NCBI RefSeq assembly: GCF_030548205.1
Contig: NZ_JAUORV010000002.1
Location: forward strand, 248,001 to 312,000
Source of the DNA: Aliiglaciecola sp. 3_MG-2023
GTDB taxonomy: Bacteria > Pseudomonadota > Gammaproteobacteria > Enterobacterales > Alteromonadaceae
Direction: 5' to 3'
Length of the DNA: 64,000 nucleotides
Every line of letters begins with the position of its first letter. Within the stretch, counting starts at the first letter, position 1. Below the pieces are notes generated by a model that saw only the letters and a program-made list of their open reading frames with translations, was not told where the DNA came from and searched no databases. Positions 30,297-40,152 of this stretch are shown here, piece by piece. The position numbers and the translations under genes were made by a program.

Positions 30297-32249
30297 TTAT
30301 AAGGTTTCTCCGCCCAACTGCATAGTTGCTAGCTCATTAAAAAGTGGAGAATCTTTACCCAATTGCATGGCATATATTTGCTGGTAGGCAAGTACTGCTT
30401 TTACATAATTACGGGTTTCTTTATAAGGTATGGTTTCAATCCAAACATCTATTGGCAAACTGCGATCTTTGGGTATCCATTTTTGCACCCGACGCCAACC
30501 AGCGTTGTATGATGCTGTTGCCAACACGGGATTGTTGTCCATTTTATCCATTAGATAGCGCAAATACTGAGTACCGTATCCAGCATTAATATTCGGATCA
30601 AAAAGCACATTTGTTTTGATCTGTTTTTTCGCTAAATAACGAGCCGTCCCCGGCAACAATTGCATTAATCCTTTGGCACCTGCACTAGAATTGGCATCCG
30701 ACATAAACGAACTCTCTCTGCGGGCAACAGCGAAAGCCCAAGCAGGATCAACTTGATTCGCCTCAGATTGATTCACTAACTCTTCGCGATAGGCCATTGG
30801 AAAGCGCCGTTTGATATCATCTAGATAGCCCGTGTTGGAAAAGCCATAAATTGCGCGATCGTGCCACCCCCAGCTATCAGCCAAAACCGCTGACACTAAT
30901 TTTTGCTGCTGATTAAGTTGTGATTGTAAATGAAACCACTCTCGCCTTGCCGAGGTAAACCGCTGTAACTGAAGAAACTCGTAAGCTCGCTTGGCTGCAT
31001 CCATATTGGCAACAGTATTGAGGGTTTGTTGATCAAACTCCAGCGGGCGGTCGATGATGTGCGGCGTTTTGGCCAGCTTACCACTGGCCAAAAAGCCATA
31101 GTAATGTCGTTGTTTCGCCAACCACTGGTAATTTTGATTAGCACTATCAATGGCCTGCATTTGCTCCAAGGCACGGGCCTGCCAATATCGAGCGCTCAAT
31201 TCCGCGCGGTTTTTTTCAGGCATCTGTTCAATCACTTCCAATGCATGTTGCCAGTTACCACTTTTTAGTACATGGGCTAAATGCCAGCGAAATAATTGCT
31301 CTTCAGCATTTTCATGGCTGGCTTTCTCCAGCCATTCATCGGCTTTATCATGTTCAGAAATAGCTAATGCCACTGCAAACTTGCCAGCAACATCATATTG
31401 CCGACGTTGCTCAACATTGAACTTGCTCAATACGGATTGCCAGGTTTTAATCGCCAATTCTTCATCACGCCATATCAGACGTCCTAGGCCATACTGGATA
31501 ATGTCCAACTCTAATGTTGGATTCTTGTTTGGAAATTTAGATAGATTACTTACGTAATTCGGTGAACGACGCACCCGCAACCATAAGTCAGCTAAATATT
31601 GTTGCTCCCTCGGCAATAAGGTTTTTAAATAAGGGATAAGGGTGTGGCTACCACCATTACCAGCCAAAGCAACCCGTTTTAAGACTTTATCGTTAGTTCT
31701 GAAGCCCGCCTGTGTCCATGCTTCAAATACCTTATCGCATTCGTTTGGCTGCGACTTACCTACTACCCAAAGTTGCGATACTTTCTCGAATACACTTTCT
31801 CGATTTAGAGGGTCTTGCAACCGATAAGTTAAGTATTGGCAGGTGAGCTCAACGTTGGAAGTCGGCCGAAAATACTCCATGAATAAATCAGCATAATCTT
31901 TCTTTTTTAAATAGGTTAGCCATGCATAGCGAAGAGAGCGTCCTAACGGCGAGCCTTCATGCTGAGCTAAAAAAGATTTTATTTTTTGTTGATTGGCAAG
32001 ATAAGGGTGAGCTTTGAGGGTTTTCTGCTCAATGTAAGGCTCTAGCGGATAACCTTTCAACTGCTCTCTTAAACGTCGATATTCCGGTGAATTAGGCTTA
32101 GCAACCATATTTTCTAGCGCTTTGAAGACATTCCGTTGATGGGCTAAAGCATCTTCACGGGCTATATCCAAGGGTTGTCCGTGTAAGCGGATGCTGAAGC
32201 TGCACAAAATTGTCAGCACCACAAAAGCGTTCCGGAAAAAATAGTTCAT
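30297..32249 (-). CDS. slt: Soluble lytic murein transglycosylase Slt
   Basis: A periplasmic exolytic enzyme that cleaves the glycan strand with formation of 1,6-anhydro ends. The 650-residue precursor has a signal peptide (about 1-25), a long helical superhelix of U and L domains (about 35-470) and a C-terminal goose-lysozyme-like domain. The catalytic acid is E512 in ARRESSFMSDANSSAGAKGL, and the motifs LMQLLPGTA and ASYNAGWRRV follow. Length agrees with E. coli Slt70 (645). It is divergent from fadB across a 322-bp gap and stands 119 bp upstream of pepQ. Confidence 0.94.
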   Translation of the reverse strand: MNYFFRNAFVVLTILCSFSIRLHGQPLDIAREDALAHQRNVFKALENMVAKPNSPEYRRLREQLKGYPLEPYIEQKTLKAHPYLANQQKIKSFLAQHEGSPLGRSLRYAWLTYLKKKDYADLFMEYFRPTSNVELTCQYLTYRLQDPLNRESVFEKVSQLWVVGKSQPNECDKVFEAWTQAGFRTNDKVLKRVALAGNGGSHTLIPYLKTLLPREQQYLADLWLRVRRSPNYVSNLSKFPNKNPTLELDIIQYGLGRLIWRDEELAIKTWQSVLSKFNVEQRRQYDVAGKFAVALAISEHDKADEWLEKASHENAEEQLFRWHLAHVLKSGNWQHALEVIEQMPEKNRAELSARYWQARALEQMQAIDSANQNYQWLAKQRHYYGFLASGKLAKTPHIIDRPLEFDQQTLNTVANMDAAKRAYEFLQLQRFTSARREWFHLQSQLNQQQKLVSAVLADSWGWHDRAIYGFSNTGYLDDIKRRFPMAYREELVNQSEANQVDPAWAFAVARRESSFMSDANSSAGAKGLMQLLPGTARYLAKKQIKTNVLFDPNINAGYGTQYLRYLMDKMDNNPVLATASYNAGWRRVQKWIPKDRSLPIDVWIETIPYKETRNYVKAVLAYQQIYAMQLGKDSPLFNELATMQLGGETL

Positions 32250-32571
32250 AAAAGCTGTTATAACTCCGAATAATAAAATATCTGAACAGCGTATCCACTA
32301 AGTCATTTCGTTCAGAAAATATTAATACATAAATAAATTGAATAATAGACATCCGACCACATGTTATTATTAGTCGCCTAAAGCTGAGAGTAATTATACT
32401 CTCGACAACAATTTACTGCTTTAGTGCAAAAAATTACACCTTTATATGTGAATAACCAAGAATTAAAACCAGATTAAAATAAATAACCCTACAACATGGC
32501 TCAGAGTATTTTAGATTTTTAGTTTACTTGATGAATGCCATTTATTCTGCCTTAAACTGAAGGAGATAACG
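32250..32571. other. Divergent regulatory gap between slt and fadB
   Basis: This 322-bp region holds no gene. It is AT-rich and must contain the slt and fadBA promoters. The only distinct element is the dyad at 32386-32403. A lone ACCAGAT half-site-like sequence near 32470 resembles part of a FadR site, but no full FadR or PsrA palindrome was found. Confidence 0.55.
32386..32403. promoter_or_regulatory. Inverted repeat upstream of fadB
   Basis: GAGAGTA and TACTCTC flank ATTA, a perfect 18-bp dyad about 170 bp before the fadB start. It could be a regulator site for fadBA or slt. The protein that would bind it is unknown. Confidence 0.35.
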
Positions 32572-34731
32572 ATGATTTTTGAAGGCAAAAGCCTTTGTGC
32601 GAAATTACTGGACAACGGTCTCGCTGAACTCGTGTTTGATGCACACGGTTCCGTGAATAAATTTGACCAGCAAACCGTCAGTGAATTAGACCAAGCAACC
32701 CAAGCACTAGCCAGCTATGGTAACATTCAAGGTCTGCTAGTTCGTTCTGCCAAGTCTACTTTTATTGTTGGCGCAGACATCACCGAATTTACAGGTCTTT
32801 TTGATATGCCCCAAGAAAAAGTCCTCGATTGGGTCGCTCAAACTTCACAAGTGTTCGATCGATTCGAAGACTTACCTTTTCCCACAGTAGCAGCAATAAA
32901 CGGCTTCGCTTTAGGTGGTGGCTGTGAAATGACGTTGATTTGTGACCTGCGTGTTGCCGACACGACTGCAAGCATAGGCTTACCAGAGGTAAAATTAGGT
33001 TTGATGCCTGGTTTTGGTGGCACAGTTCGTCTTCCAAGGCTGATTGGCTCAGATAATGCCCTTGAATGGATGACAACAGGACGTAACAGAAAAGCAGCGA
33101 AAGCTTTAGCAGAAGGGGCTGTTGATAGTGTAGTTGCCCCAGAACACTTAATTGAAGCCGGTAAAAGTATCTTATTAGACGCAATTGCTGGAAAATTTGA
33201 CTGGCAAGCTCGTCGGGCGCAAAAGAAGGCTCCCCTGACCCTGGGTAAGAATGAAGCCATGATGAGTTTCTCAACCGCCAAAGCCATGGTCGCAGCTCAA
33301 GCAGGAAAGCACTACCCAGCACCACACTTGATGGTTGATACCGTTGCTAAAGCGGCAGGCCTTGACCGTGAAGGTGCATTGAAACTTGAAAATGAAGGTT
33401 TTACTCAGCTAGCAAAATCTGACGAAGCAAAAGCTCAAGTGGGGATTTTCCTCGCAGATCAGCTGGTCAAAAGCAAAGGCAAAAAGCAGGCGAAAGCTTC
33501 TAGCAAAGAAATCAAGCAAACAGCTGTTTTAGGCGCAGGTATTATGGGTGGTGGCATTGCTTACCAGTCAGCAGTAAAAGGCACACCTGTTGTTATGAAA
33601 GACATTGCCCAACCAGCTCTTGATCTGGGTTTAAATGAAGCAGCCAAGATCTTAGGTAAAGGCATGCAACGTGGCAAAGTGGATGCTGCAAAAATGGCTT
33701 CTACATTAAACAATATCGTCCCCACTCTGGAATACTCTGCGATTAAAGACGCTGATTTAGTCATAGAGGCGGTAGTGGAGAACCCGAAAGTCAAAGGCAT
33801 TGTGTTGAAAGAAACAGAGCAAGCGGTAGCGGATGACGCGATCATCTGTTCTAACACTTCAACTATTTCCATCAATCAATTGGCTAAAAGCTTAGACAAG
33901 CCAGAGCGCTTCTGTGGCATGCATTTCTTTAATCCTGTGCATAAGATGCCGTTGGTGGAAATTATTCGTGGTGAAAAAACCTCTGAAGAAACCATTAATA
34001 CAGTGGTGGCTGCTACCTTAAAAATGGGAAAAACCCCCATAGTGGTTAATGACTGCCCGGGCTTCTTAGTCAATCGTGTTTTATTCCCTTACTTTGCTGG
34101 CTTCAGCAAAATCGTGCTAGATGGCGCAGATTTTGTTGCAGTAGATAAAGTGATGGAAAAAATCTTCGGTTGGCCCATGGGTCCAGCATACTTGTTAGAT
34201 GTTGTTGGTATGGATACCGCAGACCACGCTTCAAGTGTGATGTCCGACGGCATTCCAGAGCGCATGCAAAAAATTGGCGATGATCCGGTTACTGTTATGT
34301 ACAAAGCCGAACGACTTGGCCAGAAAAACGGTAAAGGTTTCTATAATTTTGGTGTGGATAAACGCGGTCGTCCAAGCAAAACACCTGCACCGGAAGCCTA
34401 TGATTTAATCAAGCCTATTTGTGCAGACACTAAAGAGTTTGATAAAGACGAAATCATTGCACGCTTAATGATCCCTATGGCAAATGAAATGATTCGTTGT
34501 TTAGAGGAAGGCATTGTAGGCAGTGCAGCTGAAGCGGATATGGCATTACTATACGGCCTGGGCTTCCCACCGTTTAGAGGGGGTGTGTTCCGCTACATTG
34601 AAACAATGGGATTGAGTAATTTTGTAGCCTTGGCGGATAAATATGCGCATTTAGGACCGATTTACCAAATTACAGATGGCGTGCGCGAAATGGCCGCTTC
34701 TGGTAAATCTTATTTTCAACTTTCAGCCTAA
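32572..34731 (+). CDS. fadB: Fatty acid oxidation complex subunit alpha FadB
   Basis: Multifunctional enzyme of aerobic beta-oxidation: enoyl-CoA hydratase, 3-hydroxyacyl-CoA dehydrogenase and isomerase activities. Of 719 residues, about 1-190 form the crotonase domain with acid residues E119 and E139 ([23 protein letters not shown]). About 310-500 form the NAD domain ([17 protein letters not shown] and the catalytic [15 protein letters not shown]). Two C-terminal 3HCDH domains follow. An AAGGAG site precedes the ATG. It is cotranscribed with fadA, 21 bp downstream, with which it forms the alpha2-beta2 complex. Confidence 0.97.
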   Translation: MIFEGKSLCAKLLDNGLAELVFDAHGSVNKFDQQTVSELDQATQALASYGNIQGLLVRSAKSTFIVGADITEFTGLFDMPQEKVLDWVAQTSQVFDRFEDLPFPTVAAINGFALGGGCEMTLICDLRVADTTASIGLPEVKLGLMPGFGGTVRLPRLIGSDNALEWMTTGRNRKAAKALAEGAVDSVVAPEHLIEAGKSILLDAIAGKFDWQARRAQKKAPLTLGKNEAMMSFSTAKAMVAAQAGKHYPAPHLMVDTVAKAAGLDREGALKLENEGFTQLAKSDEAKAQVGIFLADQLVKSKGKKQAKASSKEIKQTAVLGAGIMGGGIAYQSAVKGTPVVMKDIAQPALDLGLNEAAKILGKGMQRGKVDAAKMASTLNNIVPTLEYSAIKDADLVIEAVVENPKVKGIVLKETEQAVADDAIICSNTSTISINQLAKSLDKPERFCGMHFFNPVHKMPLVEIIRGEKTSEETINTVVAATLKMGKTPIVVNDCPGFLVNRVLFPYFAGFSKIVLDGADFVAVDKVMEKIFGWPMGPAYLLDVVGMDTADHASSVMSDGIPERMQKIGDDPVTVMYKAERLGQKNGKGFYNFGVDKRGRPSKTPAPEAYDLIKPICADTKEFDKDEIIARLMIPMANEMIRCLEEGIVGSAAEADMALLYGLGFPPFRGGVFRYIETMGLSNFVALADKYAHLGPIYQITDGVREMAASGKSYFQLSA

Positions 34732-35913
<1,182 letters not shown>

Positions 35914-35923
35914 ACTCACAATT

Positions 35924-35986
35924 ATCAAAGCTAAGCTTTGATTTAAAAACACCTAATGAACTTTGGTTCATTAGGTGTTTTTTTTT
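35924..35986 (+). terminator. Tandem hairpins ending fadBA
   Basis: A first hairpin ATCAAAGC-TAA-GCTTTGAT (35924-35942) is followed by a perfect 15-bp stem (35947-35961 and 35966-35980, loop TTTG) and a run of Ts to 35986. The second is a strong intrinsic terminator. The first may protect the mRNA end. Confidence 0.95.
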
Positions 35987-36030
35987 CAGGTCCTTTAAAT
36001 CATCTGTTTTGTAATAGTTTATAAACTCGA

Positions 36031-36726
36031 TTACTGAATCAAGTTAACTTGCTGAGTCGCGGTGTCAGTTTGCAAACCAAAATGCCCTAAAACATAGGTG
36101 TAGCTAGCATCTTCATTCCAAATTCGACTACTATGCACGCCGCCAACGGAACAAACCCCTGTGCTGCATACAATCTGATCAATATTGCTTTTGATAGAAT
36201 ACACCTTGTCCCCTAAAGGCGTGCCGTAGAGACTATCCAGAAAAGGGCTTTGCACTGATAATCCATAATAACCGCAAGTCGAATTCCACACATTGTATGG
36301 GTACACACCACATGACCAAAGACCACGTAATGCACCAGCAATACCAACAAAAGTATCAACACTACTAGATACCGCTAACTTGGAAACCTGTTGCGCCGCT
36401 AATGTCACCCCCATGGAATGGCCAATAATATCAATTTTGCCGGTACAAGATTGTGCAATGGCATCGTTAATCCCTTGACGAACTGGCGTTTCTTCACTAC
36501 CGGAGTGATTATTACAAACTGCACAGGACTTAGATCCCCAATCAGGCCGAAAAATCTCTGAAGGAGAATATCCCTCATCGATTAAAAGATCATAGGTGTT
36601 ATCCCAGCTATTTGGCGATGCGGTATTGCCATGCACTAACACGACCGCATCTTTGCAGCTGTTTGCAAATGCATTAAAACTGACAGACGAAATTAACATA
36701 ACCAACAAACTAAAAATAATTTTCAT
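36031..36726 (-). CDS. Secreted lipase/esterase, alpha/beta hydrolase (Lipase class 2-like)
   Basis: A 231-residue exported hydrolase. It has a signal peptide (about 1-22, ending FNAFAN), an oxyanion-side motif VVLVHGNTASPNSW, the nucleophile elbow GHSMG with S104, and a likely D183 (SNIDQIVC) and H215 (VLGHFGLQ) completing the triad. Paired cysteines (C68/C71, C176-C191 region) suggest disulfides, in keeping with secretion. The size and motifs fit the small lipase_2/EstB-like group. No foldase gene is nearby. It faces the fadBA terminator and may supply fatty acids for beta-oxidation; this link is inference. Confidence 0.8.
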   Translation of the reverse strand: MKIIFSLLVMLISSVSFNAFANSCKDAVVLVHGNTASPNSWDNTYDLLIDEGYSPSEIFRPDWGSKSCAVCNNHSGSEETPVRQGINDAIAQSCTGKIDIIGHSMGVTLAAQQVSKLAVSSSVDTFVGIAGALRGLWSCGVYPYNVWNSTCGYYGLSVQSPFLDSLYGTPLGDKVYSIKSNIDQIVCSTGVCSVGGVHSSRIWNEDASYTYVLGHFGLQTDTATQQVNLIQ

Positions 36727-36952
36727 AATGAGAACTCTTGCTTTAGTAGAGACACTATTTTTAGTTAATGAAATGTTAATTGGCTATAGTACTTTAGTGC
36801 AGCACCTAAAAACTCCGATAAATGATAAGGCGACGGTGGGTTAGAACTTTGCTTCAAATCCCCACTTCTGAGCATCCTCCAGCCATAGAAATATCTATAA
36901 GACCAAACATTTTGTAAACTACACTTGACTTCAACCTAAAAGACACCTAACC

Positions 36953-36988
36953 TTGATATAAAGTAAAGTTTTATTTACTTTATATCAA
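36953..36988. promoter_or_regulatory. Perfect 15-bp-arm inverted repeat, probable operator of the membrane protein/XRE pair
   Basis: TTGATATAAAGTAAA (36953-36967) and TTTACTTTATATCAA (36974-36988) are exact reverse complements around a 6-bp spacer. The repeat ends 26 bp before the start of the membrane-protein gene whose partner encodes an XRE repressor. A ribosome site lies between it and the gene. Its position over the expected promoter fits an autoregulatory operator. Confidence 0.65.
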
Positions 36989-37014
36989 CCAAAGCAGACA
37001 AATGAGGAAAATCT

Positions 37015-37437
37015 ATGAACGCCATTAATAACGATTCTCAAAACAAGAAGGGACGAGGGAAAACAGCTACTATACATCTAGCCGTTTGGACGTTTACTTG
37101 GGTATTCAGCTTAGCGTTATTCGCATTTGGCCCCAAGCTTTTATGGGATTATGATCCAACTTTCACGGTTATTGCTCTTTGCATCAACTTTGGATTTGGT
37201 TTCAAAATGATTATGGCCAACAAACACCATCTGAGCCGTATGGACGAAATGCAACGAAAAATACAATTAGAAGCGATGGCAATGTCTTTAGGTATAAGTA
37301 TGGTCTTTGGCGCAGCTTATGGATTGATAGAGGCAACCCGTTTGTTATCCCATTCTCCAAATCCATCTAATATTTTGTTTGTTATGGGGATCAGTTATGG
37401 CGTTTCAGTGGCCATTGGTTCTAGGAGATACATGTGA
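37015..37437 (+). CDS. Small membrane protein paired with an XRE regulator
   Basis: A 140-residue protein with a polar, basic N-terminus (about 1-20) and four hydrophobic segments (about 23-42, 48-66, 88-106 and 120-136). It contains the short polar loop HHLSRMDEMQRKIQLEAMAMS between the second and third (about 71-91). Similar small membrane proteins are often found translationally coupled to short XRE regulators. No enzymatic motif is visible. Its TGA overlaps the GTG of the regulator gene (GTGA). Function is unknown; a role in sensing or sequestering the regulator is inference. Confidence 0.7.
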   Translation: MNAINNDSQNKKGRGKTATIHLAVWTFTWVFSLALFAFGPKLLWDYDPTFTVIALCINFGFGFKMIMANKHHLSRMDEMQRKIQLEAMAMSLGISMVFGAAYGLIEATRLLSHSPNPSNILFVMGISYGVSVAIGSRRYM

Positions 37438-37634
37438 AAAATCGACTAAAAGTGTTGCGGGCTGAACGTGACTGGACCCAAGCTGATTTAGCCGAAGCGC
37501 TAGAGGTATCTAGACAAACCATAAACGCAATTGAAAAAGGTAAATTTGATCCTAGTTTACCTTTGGCGTTTAAAGCAGCGAGGCTATTTCATATGCCCAT
37601 TGAAGAAATATTTGATGATGAATATACAGACTAA
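37434..37634 (+). CDS. Short XRE-family helix-turn-helix regulator
   Basis: A 66-residue protein that is almost entirely one Cro/C1-type helix-turn-helix: LKVLRAERDWTQADLAEALEVSRQTINAIEKGKFDPSLPLAFKAARLF (given from about residue 5), with the recognition helix VSRQTINAIE. The start is a GTG overlapping the stop of the membrane-protein gene, so translation is coupled. It ends with an acidic tail EEIFDDEYTD. It probably binds the large dyad upstream of its operon. Confidence 0.85.
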   Translation: MKNRLKVLRAERDWTQADLAEALEVSRQTINAIEKGKFDPSLPLAFKAARLFHMPIEEIFDDEYTD

Positions 37635-38110
37635 TACGACTAAGAGCTGTCAGCTCACATTCGGGTTATTATACTTTAATGACCCGATTCTAATAACCCG
37701 CAATTATCCCTTCAATAAGACACTTAATAAAGTGAGTGCTTACATACTCAAATTAACTTATACAATAGGAAATGAAGTTTCTTAACACTTATCCTTGATG
37801 AGTATTTGTTCACTCCCTTAATTAAGGGGAACGTTTAGATTTGGGACATAAACTTGTAATCTTGGGACAATAAAAAGCATAAAAATGGGACTTAAAATTG
37901 TAATTCTGGGACATTTTGTTTCTTTCCAAACAATAGTTACATCTTATCAACAGTCCGTTTACCAGAGTGTAAAGAGTCGTAAAGAAAGCGATACTTTAGC
38001 GTTCAATATTTCACCAGCACATACCGGCTACAACCTTTTAAGCTGAGCGAATTGCGGTACACTTGCGGCAAATTCTTGAACCACCATTGCGAAGAGGAAA
38101 ACAACGAGTT
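37635..38110. other. Non-coding stretch rich in palindromes before the YitT gene
   Basis: No gene is evident in these 476 bp. In order they hold: GAGCTG-T-CAGCTC (37644-37656) just after the XRE stop; CGGGTTATTA and TAATAACCCG (37662-37671 and 37691-37700), a 10-bp inverted repeat with an extra ACCCG in between; the perfect 14-bp palindrome CCCTTAATTAAGGG (37815-37828); and the TGGGAC array at 37842-37913, listed separately. The density is unlike other gaps in the window. Confidence 0.6.
37842..37913. repeat. Array of four phased TGGGAC repeats, possible relic transposon end
   Basis: TGGGAC(A/T) begins at 37842, 37863, 37886 and 37907, that is every 21, 23 and 21 bp. The first and second pairs form two 28-bp composite repeats identical at 24 positions (37842-37869 and 37886-37913). 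Read on the minus strand the outermost copy begins TGTCCCA. Multiple transposase-binding sites of about 20 bp starting with TG are typical of the ends of Tn7/Tn5053-like and IS21-like elements. No transposase gene or second end was found nearby. Confidence 0.5.
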
Positions 38111-38755
38111 ATGCCATTCCCTACTCACCGATTCTACGAAGATGTGTTAGCACTTTTCAGTGCTGGTATATTCGTATCTCTAGGCGTCGTATTTTTCGGA
38201 ACCGAGGGGATTTTAACCGGTGGTAGTGCAGGAATCGCCATTATAGGTACGCATTTTCTGCCGTACAGTTTTGGTACCGTATTCTTTGTTGTTAACATTC
38301 CATTTTATTTTTTGGCATGGACAAAACTGAGTAAACGTTTCACCATTAATACCTTCATCTCGGTCACTTTGGTTTCACTAATGACTGAGTATATGGATCG
38401 ATTTATTGTCATTTCTGATCTTGACCCTGTGTTTGCTGCAACTGTGGGTGGCATGCTCATCGGTATTGGTATGCTGATCATGTTTAGACATAAATCAAGT
38501 CTCGGTGGACTGGGTATTTTAGCCCTGTATTTACAGAACAAATATAATCTTAGAGCGGGTAATATTGGGTTATTAGCAGATTGTACTATTCTAACCTCAT
38601 CGTTATTAATGTTTGAGTTAGACATTGTACTATTGTCGGTATTAGGCGCAGTGACCCTGAATATTTTAATTGCAGTAAACCACATTCCGGGTCGCTACAC
38701 TGCTACCAAGAAAGGCAAGAAAAACAGTCACAATAGCATAGTGACCAGCTCTTAG
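38111..38755 (+). CDS. YitT-family membrane protein
   Basis: A 214-residue membrane protein starting MPFPTHRFYEDVLALFSAG, with five to six hydrophobic segments and the family features FFGTEGILTGGSAGIAIIG (about 27-45) and RHKSSLGGLGILALYLQ. The ATG at 38111 is preferred over an upstream in-frame TTG at 38063, which lacks a ribosome site and adds non-membrane residues. The C-terminus is basic (KKGKKNSHN). The family is widespread and its transported substrate is not established. Confidence 0.8.
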   Translation: MPFPTHRFYEDVLALFSAGIFVSLGVVFFGTEGILTGGSAGIAIIGTHFLPYSFGTVFFVVNIPFYFLAWTKLSKRFTINTFISVTLVSLMTEYMDRFIVISDLDPVFAATVGGMLIGIGMLIMFRHKSSLGGLGILALYLQNKYNLRAGNIGLLADCTILTSSLLMFELDIVLLSVLGAVTLNILIAVNHIPGRYTATKKGKKNSHNSIVTSS

Positions 38756-38789
38756 GGTTTCACTAAGGGTACTAGCCAAAGAATTTGCG

Positions 38790-39707
38790 TTATAAGCTAA
38801 ACCCGTATTTAAGCCCAAATTGAACGCGAGTATTACTCTCATACGCTTCGAACTTTGTAAACCATTCTATTGGCCATTCGTCATTAAACCGCGATTTAAG
38901 TTCGAAGGCGACCCCGTGTCCAGTGGCCAGAAAATCCTCAATTAAAGCGGTGCGTTGACCAAATTCATCATTGACGTAGGCGTAATAACTAAACACTTCA
39001 GCAGTTTGATTAAATAGATTAAATTCTGTTTCAACACTCAACACTATTTTCTTGGCTGAAGTATCTAAGCGGTTAATCAATTCGAATGCATAAGTGGTTT
39101 GCTTATTTCCCTCGTAGCGCAGTTCTCCTCGTACAAAATTTTGCTGTAACACCCTATCAGCACTGATCTCATAATTGAGTGGCCCATCAAAGGAGCTGGA
39201 ATATTCTACCTCAGCGTAATTAAGTTCATTGATGTCTGCAAATGCCTCTTCAGCTTGGGTAGTATCTAAATCACCCACAACTACCTCAAATCGACCATTT
39301 TGCATCCCCACAACTTGACGAATACCCGCAATAAAACCATCTTTAGACAAACCAGTAGAAGACACTCGCCCTTTATAAGTGGGGATTACACCAAATTCAG
39401 TTTTATTTTGTCCCTTCTCATACCGCAAGTACAAACGTCTCAAATAGAAGTGATCCCCAGTGCCATCATCTAAAGTATTATGGCTAGAAGAGAACTCCTC
39501 ACCAGTAACCGCAAACGCGTTAACACTCCAATATTGGTCCTCATCCAACATAACGTGAGGATAGACGCGAACACGATATTGATACCTTTGTGGTTTTTGC
39601 GAACGATCATCAAATCTGATTTCACTCTCTACCTTCGCGCCTAACTGGCTTGCCTGAGCGTAAAAACTCAACAAGCATAAAGGTATACAAGCGGCTATTC
39701 TGAGCAT
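38790..39707 (-). CDS. Probable outer-membrane beta-barrel protein
   Basis: A 305-residue secreted protein with a signal peptide ending CLLSFYAQA. The mature part is made of alternating hydrophobic/polar stretches with many aromatic residues (YQYRVRVYPHV, HFYLRRLYLRYEKG, YAFELINRLD) and ends WFTKFEAYESNTRVQFGLKYGFSL (given from about 282), which resembles a last beta strand. This fits a monomeric porin-like barrel. I could not name a family. The start at the ATG of MLRIAACIP is chosen because a frame extending to 39752 overlaps the VOC gene and weakens the signal peptide. It is last in a three-gene same-strand set with the VOC and class 3 aldehyde dehydrogenase genes. Confidence 0.65.
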   Translation of the reverse strand: MLRIAACIPLCLLSFYAQASQLGAKVESEIRFDDRSQKPQRYQYRVRVYPHVMLDEDQYWSVNAFAVTGEEFSSSHNTLDDGTGDHFYLRRLYLRYEKGQNKTEFGVIPTYKGRVSSTGLSKDGFIAGIRQVVGMQNGRFEVVVGDLDTTQAEEAFADINELNYAEVEYSSSFDGPLNYEISADRVLQQNFVRGELRYEGNKQTTYAFELINRLDTSAKKIVLSVETEFNLFNQTAEVFSYYAYVNDEFGQRTALIEDFLATGHGVAFELKSRFNDEWPIEWFTKFEAYESNTRVQFGLKYGFSL

Positions 39708-39723
39708 AATTTGGCCGATGTTT

Positions 39724-40152
39724 TTAAACAGCGAACAATTGTTGTAAGTCATTAAATGCCTTAAATTCTAATGCATTCCCACTAGGATCTAGAAAGAACA
39801 TGGTTGCCTGTTCTCCAGCTTGGCCAGCGAATCGAACATAAGGCTCTATAACAAATTCTGTATTATGCTGCTGCATTCGCTCAGCCAAAATGCGCCAATC
39901 AGGCATGCTTAAAACCACGCCAAAATGGGGCACAGGAACATATTTAGCGTCGACCTGATTTGGCGTCGGTGTTAACGGCATTTTATCAACTAAGTGAGTG
40001 ACGAGTTGGTGACCATAAAAGTTCCAGTCAATCCATTGTTCACTTTGCCGACCTTTGGAGCAGCCAAGCACCTCACCATAAAACCATTCTGCTTTTGGTA
40101 AATTATCTACTGGAATAGCCAAGTGAAATGGGCGAATCTCACAATTTTCCAT
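39724..40152 (-). CDS. VOC (glyoxalase/dioxygenase) family protein
   Basis: A 142-residue vicinal-oxygen-chelate protein with two beta-alpha-beta-beta-beta modules. Candidate metal ligands are H10 (RPFHLAIPV), H76 (VPHFGVV) and E129 (NALEFKAF), with the DPSGNALEF motif common in this superfamily. Its ATG shares one base with the stop of the upstream aldehyde dehydrogenase gene (TAATG), so the two are coupled. The reaction is unknown; isomerase, lyase and dioxygenase activities all occur in the superfamily. Confidence 0.82.
   Translation of the reverse strand: MENCEIRPFHLAIPVDNLPKAEWFYGEVLGCSKGRQSEQWIDWNFYGHQLVTHLVDKMPLTPTPNQVDAKYVPVPHFGVVLSMPDWRILAERMQQHNTEFVIEPYVRFAGQAGEQATMFFLDPSGNALEFKAFNDLQQLFAV

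Noticed and set aside
32789-33325. Two overlapping minus-strand frames of about 150-180 codons inside fadB
   Set aside because: They are antisense to conserved FadB coding sequence and carry no motif.
37635-38062. TGGGAC array as a CRISPR array
   Set aside because: Units are about 21 bp with no unique spacers of 30 bp or more, there are only four copies and no cas genes.
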